From Strongyloides papillosus (Eukaryota; Nematoda; Chromadorea; Rhabditida; Strongyloididae), in contig SRSI01000016.1 in NCBI GenBank assembly GCA_005656395.1, positions 62,001 through 126,000 on the forward strand: a stretch of DNA of 64,000 nucleotides, in the 5' to 3' direction. The translations under genes and the position numbers were made by a program. Shown here one piece after another: positions 36,085-48,893 of this stretch (its first letter is position 1; each line of letters starts with the position of its first letter). Under the pieces are notes generated by a model that did no database searches, was not told where the DNA came from, and was given only the letters and a program-made list of their open reading frames with translations.

Positions 36085-36140
36085 TCCCGGCCCTGCGGGC
36101 AAGCAACGACGAGCGAAGCGAGGTCGTTGCTTGTTTTCTA
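36085..36140 (+). mobile_element. GC-rich hairpin followed by CTAG, Helitron-like 3' terminus
   Basis: A GC island in A+T-rich sequence. The perfect arms AAGCAACGAC (36101-36110) and GTCGTTGCTT (36123-36132) enclose GAGCGAAGCGAG, and CTAG ends eight bases after the right arm. Helitron 3' ends have a short hairpin about 10 bases before CTRR. The following base is A, not the usual T, and no matching 5' TC end has been found. Confidence 0.4.
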
Positions 36141-38975
36141 GAATCAACATTTGAATAAAAAATAATGATAAAATTTGTTTCATATTTTTGGCGTAGAAAT
36201 ACTGACGTAAAGTTTTTCAAGAAATGTGTAAGAAAGCTGTTAGACCAAGAAATTGGCGGAAAAATAGTATTTTCAATTTTAAAAAATATTTCTTTGAATT
36301 TTTTTATAAATAAGATTTTTAAATTATTGTGTTTAAAAAATAATTAAGATTATTCTTTAAGTTTACAAGAAATAAATCCTGATATGTACTTCCATTACAG
36401 TTATTTTTACGGAAATTATTAAAATTCCTGCAATTCTCTTTCTATTAATTTAAATTCAATTAATATTTTTATGTATTAATTTTATATACTTTTATTTTAC
36501 AATCAAACAAATCAACAAGCAATAAATATATTTTAACTTTTTTAACAAGAATGTGCAATGCCATTTGAGAGTTGTGAGTATAGTGGAAAAATTGTTTTAC
36601 AGAATCAAGTCAGATGGTTGTAAAAAATGTTTTTTTTCTAATTTAGGAAGGAAAATGATTCTCAAAATTTTTGGTCCATAAGTGGTTAAGTTACATTTAA
36701 AAAACATCACTTTTATGACACGTTTTTGCATAGTTTGTTAGGAAAAATAACAGTAATTGAGAAACAACTAAAAAATAAAAAGATTTTTAATAAAACGTTG
36801 CAATTTTATTTTTTTCAAATATAAATATACCGATACAAGTTGAAATTAATATTAAATAATTAATTAGTGTTTGGACATTATGTTGCGTAAGTGACATTTA
36901 AGGAACACGGCGTGATTGTTTGAGTTTAATGTGTATAAATATTGTGTAATTGTGATGACTACTCAGTTCTGTGTTCCCCTTCGTTTGCAACGTTTGTATC
37001 TTTTTTTTAAATAAATATATTATTACTAACTTGATTCTAACAATTAGTTTAAATTTTTTAAGGTTTAAAGCACATAAGTATAAAAATTCTCAGCCATAGG
37101 CTCTGTCCTCTTCTGTTTAATAAAAAAAATATTTAAATTCACTAACAGTGATTATATAGTTGAGGGAGATGGGAAGAAAACGGAAAAGTACCACATAGAA
37201 AAAAACGTTTATTTATCGCCGTAAAGGATTATTTCTTGTTTACAGTTAATTTTCTATCCTATGAAAAAAATATTTAAATTTTTAGATAATTAAAAACTTA
37301 ATTTTGACCACTATTGCAATGTGACTGAATTTTTCCTGCAAAAAGTTAATAAAAATAAGTTGTTGTCAAAAAATGCTGTGCGTTATAGTTAGATGTGTAT
37401 CTGTTTAAGAATCTTCTGAACATGGAATATAAGAACATGTTATGATAACTACTATATATTTTTATGTTGTAACACTTCGCGTAAAAATAAAACATCCTTT
37501 AAATCATAAATCGTTATCTATAATTAGGAATATGGGAGACTTCTTCTTTGGGCACCCGAGATTACAAAATGTTCAATCAAAAGATCAAGTAATTTGTTAA
37601 ACATCCAAAAAGGTACACAACATTATATTTTTTAATTTAATAAATACATAATTGATGTTGCATAAAATTAATAGCCATGAATTTTTTAAAACATCGTGTA
37701 TCTTAATACATTATTCAAATTACCATAGTTAAATTTATAAAGAACAAGCCCAATATATTCTATATTGACTTTGAAGTCAAATCATAGTATATCCACACAT
37801 AATGTTTTTACTGTTTCTTATTAGAAAATAGTTTTAAAACTACATTATTTGTTTTTAAATACTTTTTATAATTATAATATAAAAAACTATCTATGTAAAA
37901 AAAAATTAAATGAAATATTATCAAATATTTGATATTATTTTTATCTTTAGGTAAACTTTTTAATTTTAATTAAGTAAAATTATAAAGTGCAATTACTACT
38001 CATTATTCCAATTTGTTTTTTAAATTTGGCGATTTTTATTACTTAAAATATCATAAAAATATGTTGTAAATATAAACAATGCAAGCCACAAAATATTTAT
38101 TAAGCATTAAAAAATTAAAAACACAGTCAAAATGTAGTTACCAACACTTAATGATAGAAATTTCTGCATACAATTAAATTATCATTTTATAACACAACCT
38201 GTTATTAATAAAAATATAAGAAATTTTTTTGTATTCAAAAAAAATATATATGTTTAAAGAATTTTTCAGTGTGACCAATTATATTTTTTCAAAATCAGTT
38301 CTGTAAATAAAATTATAATGATTCAATAAAGCTTTATTTACTCTACTGATAAAACTTTTTTGGAATTTCTTGTTATGCTTTAATTATTTTTGGAAATCGA
38401 ACTTTCTGCAAAAATTATTATTTTGTTTTTTTTACGGCAATTGCATAATTGTGTTAATAGACATTATTATGTATTTTATTTCAGAATGATACATAAAAAA
38501 AGTAACTTTTAATATTAAGATAAATCATGTTAATAATTTTTCATATGAAAAAGTCATATTAATTGAAATACAAAGAGAAAGTTTAAAAATTAAGAGATGC
38601 AGTTAAACCAAAACTTTAACTGAAATTAAAGACTAAAGATATTATCGGTTTAATCTATAAAATAAGTATAAAACAAAATTTTACTCTAAGTATAAGAAAA
38701 ATTAATAATGTTTAAAAGTGAAAAATTATATTTGTAAAACTCTGTAAGAAATTTTTAATTTATAATAAAGCTTCTATAACACTTGTAAAAAGTGTTTGAA
38801 AGAATACTACAACATTAAAGTTTTTCTATCGAAAACATTCATGGAATAAAATATTATTATTAAAAAATATTTAGATAAACTATTCTTAAATATTTAATTT
38901 TTATGTTATGCAGCATAAATTTCAAAAATTTTTACTATATAAAGATGAAAAAAAATCATTTAGCAATATACAATA
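36141..38975. other. No supported gene in 2.8 kb
   Basis: A+T-rich sequence. Bases 36590-36990 are slightly more mixed but keep no frame. The last 200 bases resemble parts of the tandem units of the following gene, up to TATATAAAG at about 38937, which could serve as its TATA box. Confidence 0.35.
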
Positions 38976-41900
38976 ATGAAATTTAATATTAATAGCTTTG
39001 GTAAATTCAATTTATTCTTATTAATTAATATCATTTATATTCTAAGTAATAAAGCAGTTGAAATTCAAGGTAAGGAGGAAATGACATTCGCTTGTCCATG
39101 GGTAAGCGAAATGGCATTTTTAAAGTTCTGACTTATTCATGGTTAGCGAAACAGCAATTTTTTACAACATACAAATTATGGACAAGCGAAAAGACATTTT
39201 TTTTATTTTGTATTAACATAGTTTCATAGTATAACTACCCATTTTTTATGACTTTTTCGAAAAATATATACCAGTTTCATTCATTTTTTTATAAACCTAG
39301 AGCATTGCATTCCAGAAGAATGCGTTGCTGTCATTAATCACCGCATATAGGAAATGAATATAAACAGTCTACGAATGGAACTTAGAAAAAATTGCTTGCC
39401 CAAATTTTGTATGAAAAAAATTTTTTATTATTTCGCTTGTCTATGGATAACCTATGGGCAAGCGAAATGGCATTTAAAAAAAAAGAAAAAGTTTAGGTAA
39501 CCATAAACAAGTGAATGTCCACCGTCTTCTTTAACTCGACTTTTTATACAGTTTATTTTAAGGTAAATCGTTGAAAGATTATTGTCCGACAAAATTTGAT
39601 AAACATGGATGGCCATGTTTAACTAATAGTATTGTAAAAGAAGTATGTGAATGTGACGAAAAGTTAAAATTATATTTTAAAAATTATTACTTCTGGGAAA
39701 CAGATGTAATAGGACTATCTCATAATAATAATGAAAGAAAATATAATATTCAGTTTAAATTTTTATCTTCGAAAAATTATGACAATTATGATTTACAAAA
39801 AATACTTTACTTTGATTTTACATCAACCCTAAATAATTCAACTTTGAAATGTTCTTATAAAATTAGTAAGTTTAAACGAAATATTTTATTAGTGAATATT
39901 TAATATAAAATTATATTATCCCAATAATATTTACTAGTTAATATCAATGATTTTTTAAATTAATTAAGCACAACGATTAGAAAAAATAATTCTAAGTAAA
40001 AAAAATGTATATTAAAAATCTAAAAGAAACATTTACTCTAGAATAAAAATTCTATAACATATTAAAATACTTAAATTTTTTTACTGTTTCATAGATTTTT
40101 TTTTACCAATAATGAACATATAAATATAAGAATCTTTAAATAAATAACTAATTTTTAGATAATTTTTTTGGGTAAAGAAATCATATGTTAAGTATCTACT
40201 AAAATCGGGGTGACAGAGATTATTTAAACACATATTTTTGTTATAGTACCATTGTTTTTACTTTAACTTTGTAATATATTATGTGAATATATAAAACTTT
40301 AAATTATTTTTTCATATTAAAACATCACTAAAGCTTTTGTTCTTATCATACAAATGTGATATTATACCATATTGTATTTATGAATATAAAAATTATTTAT
40401 CAGAAATTCTGTTATAAGATCGTAATACTAAAATAATATAATAAATTTTTACACTTTAGATATTTTTATAAAACATATGTAATTTTTTTTATAAGAAAAA
40501 CAATTAATATGATTTTTGTAAATAGTGGGAAATTACTTTTTTTTTCCTATCTATTTTTAAAACATCATGTAAGAAAAAAGATTATTTAGCTTACACGTAA
40601 ATAAATTTTTTGATCAATAACTTTAACATATTTAATTTAGATTATTAATTAGCGTCACTTAAATTTTAATTATTAATTCATTGACAACTATAGTTATTTT
40701 TTAAAAAAAAATAATATTAGTCTATATTAGTTTGTTAATTTTTTAAGTGGTTTTATAAAGTCTCTTAGTTTTTTTTTTTATTTTTTTTTTGATTATACCT
40801 CATACTCGATACGTGGTTTTTAATGTGTTTAAATAGTTGATAGTTTAGGTATTTGTCTAACAAAAAAAATCAAATACAACTTGACTTTTTATACAGTTTA
40901 TTTTTAAGATAATAACTATTACAAGATGTGTACTAAAAAAGTTGATTCAAAAGGATATACAATTCCTAGTGATATTGATGTAATCACAAAATGTAAAAAT
41001 AATCAAAAATTACCTGAACGTCTTCGCATTCATGATTTAAATGTAGAAAACATTGGTTATTATGAACTACCAGGTGTTACAGTTGTGGAATATAAAATTA
41101 GAGAGATAAAAAATAAAAATAATTGTTATTATCGAGAATATTGGATTACAAATGGAAGTAATATGAGTGTTTGTATGATTCCTTACTGTAAGTTAAAATA
41201 GAAAAATCTATTTGGGAATATTTAATAAAAAATTAAAATATATCAGTAACATTTATTAATTATTATCAAAGTTTTTTCTAAATAGTTTAAACACAACAAT
41301 TGTAAAAAAATTAATTTTAAGTACAAAGAAACAAATTAATATTCGAAATCTAAAAAAATATCTATTAGGAAATAATAATTTTATAACATGTTGAAATAGT
41401 TTAATTTTTTAGCAGTTTTATAAGATTTTTTTATTAATAGTCTACACAAAGAGCTAAAAGTCTTAAAAACTATTCGACTTTAAGTAATATTTTAAGATAA
41501 AAACAGCATGTTTTAAGTGTTTATTAAAATTGGGGTTACAGAGATAATTTTAATACATAATTTAGATACTAGGTCGTTGTTTTTACATTAACTTTTTATT
41601 ATATCATATGAATACATAAGAATTTAAAATTATCCTTTATATTAAGCACTAATAATTTTATTATTCTTAATGTATAAATGTGATAATATGTCATTATTTA
41701 ACTGAGAAAAAAAAAATTTTTTTGTCATAGGTTCTGTTATGAAATCGTAATTCTAAATAATGCAATAAATTTTAATACTTTATGTATTTTTTAAAAAAAA
41801 TGTTTATTTTTTATATAAAAGAAATTGATATTATTTTTAAATTAATGAGAAAAAAATTTTTTAATATATTTTTAAGGCATCAAAAATATAAAGAAAAATT

Positions 41901-44900
41901 ATTAAGCTATATACAATAGTAAAATTTTTAATTTTTTTCTTTATTAAAGGTATTTAGTATTAATTATATTTAATTTTTAATCATTAACGACAACGATTTT
42001 TTTTGAGAAAAAAAATAATATTAGTCTTAATTAATTTATTAGTGATTTAAAGTGTTTTTATGTTCTCTTTTTGTTGTTTTATTTTTTTTTTGACAGCTGC
42101 CCATATTTGGTCCGTAGTCGTCGATCTTAAAAATAGTTAGTAGCTCAAGTAATAGTCAGACATAAAAATTAAATACAAGTCAACTTTTTATACAGTTTAT
42201 TTTTAAGATACTGATTATTCTGAACGATGTAAGCCAAAATATGATTCAGAAGGGTATATAATTCCTGATGATTATGATATAATCAAAACATGTAATAAAA
42301 CATTTCCTGGAATCTTTTTCAATAAAGATTTAGAAGTAAAATACCTTAGTAATTATAAACTAGGTAATTATAAAATTTTGGAATATCAATTTAAAAGAAA
42401 GAACAACAAAGCAAAAAATGAGTGCATTTATCGAGAATTTTGGGTCAAAGAAAATAATACAAAGTTCGATTGTAAACTTCCTGAGCGTAAGTTTAAATAG
42501 ACAAATTTATTCGAAAATATTTAATAAAAAGTTAAAATATATTAATAATATTTACCAGTTAATATTAGTTTTTTTTTTTAATTAATTAAACATAAAAATT
42601 AGAAAAAGATAGTCTAAACTACAAAGAGACAAATTAACATAAAAATATAGAAAATTATTTATTAAGAAATAAAAATTCTATACCGTATTCAATTTTTTTA
42701 TTGTTTAACATTTTTAAAAGACTTTTTTATTACTATTCTAAATAAAGAGCTAAAAGTCTGAAAAATATTCAATTTTTGACAATATTTTATGATAAATAAA
42801 GCATATATTAAGTGTTTACTAAAGTCGGGTTATAGAGATGATTTTAATGCATATTTTTTGTAGAACCATTTTTCTACGTTAATCTTTTATTATATTATAT
42901 TAGTACATAAGAACTCTAAATTATCTTTTTATATTAAGCACTAATAACTTTACTGTTGTTAGTATATAATATAAGATATTAGTAATACAATAAGTTTATT
43001 GATGACAAATAAAAACAAATAGATAATATACAGTTACCATCTCACACTTATATATAATGACATAATCATAATAACAATCATTTTATTCGTTCGACAAAAA
43101 CAAATCTTAACACTTTACCATTAATGTGGTAATATATAATTATTTATCTAAGAAGACAAAAACTTTTTACATACGTTCAGTTATAGAATTTTAGTTCTAA
43201 ATAATGCAATAAATTAGTACACTTTAGGTATTTTTACAAAATAAATGCTTATTTCTTCTATGAAAAACAATTAATGTTATTTCTTTTATTAATGGAAAAA
43301 AGTTTTTTTATTTATTTTTAAAACAATATAAAGATGAAGAAAAATTGTTAGGCATATACAATAATGAAAATTTCAATTAATATTTCTTTTATTTATTCTT
43401 AGTGTCACTGTTATTCTAATTATTAACCTATTGACGATTACGATTTTTTTTTGAAGAAAATAATATTAGTCCATACCAGTTTATTGATGATTTTAAGTAG
43501 TGCTATATAGTTTTTTGATTTTTTTTGACTGTGTCTCATAATCAGATACGCAGTTGCCATTGTGTTAAAGTAGTTAGTAGCTCATGTAATTGTCTAGCTA
43601 AAAAATTAACTACAGTACGACTATTTATTTAATTTTTTTAAGAAAATGAAGGAAATAGAAAATGCCATCTAAAACTTGATAAAGATGGATATCCAATTCC
43701 CGATTATAATGAAGTAAATACAACATGTAAAAGTGCATTTAAGTGGTATCAAATAAGATATCATTATGTCAGTTCTATAAAATTTTGTACTGATCGGAAT
43801 ATTCATAGTCAAAAAAGAAAACAAAAATTATATCTTCTTTCTTTCACACGTCTTCCAAAAAAAATTGATGATCCGATGTATCTTGTAGAAAACTATGATT
43901 TTATAGTATCATATGATGTGAAACTAAATGATTTAAAAGCTACTTGTTCTATTTTTGAATGTAAGTTTAAATAAAATAATTTATTTGGGAATATTTAATA
44001 TAAAAATGTTATTCTGTTAATAACATTTTTTATTTAATTAATTAAATACAAAAATAATAAAAAATTAATTTTATGTAAAGGGAAACAAAACAATATTAAA
44101 AATCTAAAAAAATATTTATTGGGATGTGATAATTCTTTAACATATTGAAATATTTTAATTTTTTCACACTTTTATAGATTTTTGTCAAAAATCTATATAC
44201 ATAGTTACAAGTCTTAAAAATTAGTCGATTTTTAGGCAATATCTTTAGATAAAAAGAACATTTATTAGGTGTCTACTAAACTCAAGGTGACAAAAATAAT
44301 TTGAATTCATATTTTTGTTGTAGAACCATTGTTTTTACTTTAACTTTGTATTTTATCATATGAGTATATAAGAACTTAAAAGTATTTTTTTATGTTAAAA
44401 CACTAGTAACTTTACTGTTCTTACCTTATAAAAGTAGTAATATGTTATTATTTATCTAAAAAGACGAAAACTTTTATCATAGCTTTTGTTACGTAATCGT
44501 AATTTTAAATAATTTACAAAATATTTACACTAAAGGTATTTTTACTAAACAAATGAAAATTTCTTAAAAAGAAAAGTAACTATTATGATTTTCATTAATA
44601 ATAAAAAATTTTTTTTCTATCTATTTTAATGACATTTTATAAGGCAGAAAAAATATATTTAGTATATACGTAAATAACTTTTTAATTAATAGCTTAAAAA
44701 TATTCAATTTATATTATTAACTAATTTCACTTATGCTCTAATTATTAATTTATAGATGACCATGATTATATTTGGGGAAAAAATAGTATTAGTCTATATT
44801 ACTTTATTAATTATTTTAAGTTGTTTTATATAGTCTTTTAGTTCTTTTACTTTTTTTGACTGTATATCATATTTCACAGGCTGCCAACAATGTGTTAAAG

Positions 44901-46086
44901 TATTAATAACTCTGGTAATTGTCTGACTAAAAAATTATACTTTAATTCCATTTTTATATAGTTTATTTTAAGCTTCTGTATATGATCAATTATGTGGTTT
45001 AAAAATCAAATATCCAATACGGATTTATTAACCGTAAGTTGTAATAAAAAAATTAATTTGGCAATATTTAATATAAAATTATATTATATTAATAATATTT
45101 ATTATTTAATATCAATGTTTTTTTAATTAATTAAAAAAAATATAAGAAAAAATTAGTTTTTTAGTAAAAAAGAAACAAAATAATATTAAAAATAAAAAAA
45201 AAACATCTATTTACTATAAATAATTTTATAACATTAATTAAATACTTTAATTTTTTCACAGTTTTATAGATTTTTTTATCAATAATCTACATATAGATCT
45301 AGAAATCTTAAAAACTATTCGATTTTAAGAAATATTTTAAGATAAATAGAGCATATATTAAGTGTTTATTAAAGTCGGGGTTACAGAGATAATTTTAATA
45401 CATATTTTTGATGTTACACCATTGCTTTTACACAATCTTTCTTTTATATTATATGAATACATAAGAAGTTAAAATCATTTTTTATATTAAGCATTAATAA
45501 CTTTATTGTTCTTAGTATATAATTGTAATAATATATTATTTAACTAAAAAGATGGAAATTTTTTGTCATAGGTTCTGTTATGAAATCATAATTCTAAATA
45601 ATGCAATAAATTTTAGTACTTTACGTGTTTTTATAAAACAAATATTATTTCTTATATGAAAAGAAATTATTATGAGTTTTATTAATAGTGTAAAATTATT
45701 TTTTCTTCACCTGTTTTAGAAACGTCATGAGTATAAAAAAAATTATTGGGCTATATAAACTAATAAAATTTTTAACTAATACCTTTTTTAAATAAGATTT
45801 ATTTTTAGTATTTAGTATCACTTATATTCAATTTAGTAAGCCACTCACGATCATAGTTCCTTATGTAGAAAAAAGTTAGTTTATAATAGTTTTTAATTTT
45901 TTTAATTGGTTTTATAAGTCTTTTAGCTCATTTATTTTTTTAACTATGCCTTATACTTGATCCCTGGTCATTAGTGTATTTAATTAGTTAATAGATCAGG
46001 TAATTTTGTAACTAAAATATTAACTACAATTTGACTTTTCTTTACAAATTTTTTTAGCTGATGAAATGTATGGAAAATGTTTATAA
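38976..46086 (+). CDS. Secreted tandem-domain protein from a duplicated exon array
   Basis: Family unrecognised. Proposed exons are 38976-39069 (signal peptide), 39563-39865, 40909-41187, 42208-42486, 43643-43960 and 46058-46086, giving 433 aa. Every join is phase 1, so domain exons can be skipped or duplicated without a shift. Domains start near a Cys followed by K-x-D-x-x-G-[YW]-x-x-P and a second Cys about 15-18 residues after the first. Domains 2 and 3 share YREYW/YREFW and end with a CxxPxC-like or Cys-Leu-Pro stretch. The leader MKFNINSFGKFNLFLLINII is hydrophobic. Introns are 0.5-2.1 kb, against 35-43 nt in the S and TTL genes. The exon chain is inferred from splice signals and phase; a transcript is needed. 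Confidence 0.65.
39076..39522. mobile_element. MITE in the first intron of the tandem-domain gene
   Basis: Inverted ends GACATTCGCTTGTCCATGG (left) and GACATTCACTTGTTTATGG (right, read inward). The body repeats AAGCGAAATGGCATTT-like blocks at about 39103, 39144, 39183 and 39457. It begins within a few bases of the exon 1 donor. No coding capacity. Confidence 0.65.
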
Positions 46087-46088
46087 GG
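39563..46088 (+). repeat. Six tandem units of about 1.1-1.4 kb (domain exon plus intron)
   Basis: Domain-exon starts fall at 39563, 40909, 42208, 43643, 44973 and 46058. Each is preceded by a version of ACTTTTTATACAGTTTATTT ending in AAG or TAG and followed by GTAAGTT and GAATATTTAATA. Each intron carries a block around a CTAAA-TCGGG-GT-ACAGA core (40200, 41530, 42830, 44280, 45370) and a decayed copy of the signal-peptide exon. Confidence 0.85.
44973..45033 (+). pseudogene. Collapsed fifth domain exon
   Basis: Acceptor and donor positions are both intact (AAG before 44973, CCGTAAGT after 45033), but the exon is 61 bases instead of 279-318 and reaches TAA at 45029-45031. It keeps one Cys and KYPI, so most of the domain has been deleted. 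If it were included the protein would end here; skipping it lets exon 43643-43960 join 46058 in frame. Confidence 0.7.
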
Positions 46089-46574
46089 AGTTGATCAAAA
46101 TGAAATTCAAATCGCTGTTGAAGATCACACTCAAAAACAAAATCTGTAATTTTAGTTTCACAATTATTGTTACAGTGATATATAATTTTTAAATAAAATA
46201 TTATTTATTTTTTTCTGTAAAAAAATTAAATATTTTTATATTTATTAATAAGAAAATAATACCAAATCTTTAGCAAAATTTCTAGTAAAGTGAGTCACAA
46301 AGTAAAGTAAAAAATAAAGAAAAAATATTTAATAAATAAAAAAAATTACACTTTTAAAAAAAAGATATTTAATAGATTTTATTAAGTGGATAATTTTTTT
46401 TTATTTTTGTATATTGATTTTAACAACAATATTCAGTTAGTAAGAATACATTTCTCTTATCGAATGTTTCATTTGTACTTTAATTATTTATACCTGAAGC
46501 TCTTTTCTTTTATGCAAAGAACTATCTAAAACCATGGAAAAAACATTATCCCAAAATTTACTCTTTGCCTTTTA
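46087..46574. other. No gene; 3' flank of the tandem-domain gene
   Basis: The frame after the 46084-46086 stop continues domain-like for a few codons and then decays, so the last unit is a truncated copy. The remainder is A+T-rich with no feature. Confidence 0.4.
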
Positions 46575-47856
<1,282 letters not shown>

Positions 47857-48893
47857 TATTTATAGAAGATTCTCATCTTGTTATATATAATACACATTGA
47901 TATGCAGCCACTATGTAAACTTTTATGCAGGAAAACGTTATGCTATAAAAAGTTTAATAAACCGTTAAATTTTAATATTTTTCTTCGGAAATTTGACAAA
48001 TCTTCTTGACCGTAGTACAGATTCTCATGATATTTCTATTAATTTTAAAAATATCTTATTTGGTAACATAAAGATATTTTGATGATTTTATAGTATATAA
48101 AGAGACAATATAATAATATCCCACTATTTATTAAAAACATTGTAATCATTTTAAGTCATCAATATATTATTACTATTTTAAGCAAAATTTAATTTGAACT
48201 GGACCCCTCCAATTAGTCAAAAGAAAGTTAGATAATTAGTAAAGATTTATTTAACGATAACAAATAAATAGTTAGACAATTAATTTAAATTAAAATTACC
48301 AATAACCCTCTAAAATTATAAAATTTAATAAATATGGTGAAATAATAATAAATTCTATGACGCCCGCGATTTCATCATTTAAAAATAAATACCATTTTCA
48401 TCAATTTTTCCTCGTATTTATACTCATTTTCTTATACCATACATTATTCCAATCTTACTTTTAGAAGTAGAAAAAGCTAAAAGTATAAATCTATGGGAAG
48501 GACCAAGACGTAAGATCTTCGGTAAGTAAAAAATTTAAACTAATTAGTAATTGTTTCATAGTTTTTTATTATTGTGCTTGATTCAAATAAAGTGTATAAT
48601 TTCCTAGATATAATATCACACTTAAAATATTATACTATTGCAAACATTTAAAATATTTACATTACAAATTTTCTCATCAAGGGACAAGCATAAAATTTAG
48701 TGACATTAAATAATGAATATATATGACTCCATTACTTCATACTATTTAGTGAATTATTAATTTTTGTACATAAACTTTATGTAGAAGCAATTTAACTTTT
48801 AAACCTAAAATATTATATGTTAATACAAAAATTAAACGACATTTAACCAAAATAATTAATAGACTTTGATTTGTTGTTGTCTTCTATTTGGTA
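47857..48893. repeat. Dispersed repeats, no gene
   Basis: Bases about 47885-48100 recur in inverted orientation at about 57280-57470 (shared GATATGCAGCCACTAT and AGTTTAATAAA). Bases about 48780-48893 belong to the repeat that continues at 50143 beyond the inserted hAT-like element. Bases 48100-48780 show nothing identifiable. Confidence 0.5.

Noticed and set aside
39563..46088. Reading the tandem units as a CRISPR-like or satellite array
   Set aside because: Units are about 1.3 kb, contain coding exons with splice sites and diverge individually; nothing prokaryotic is present.
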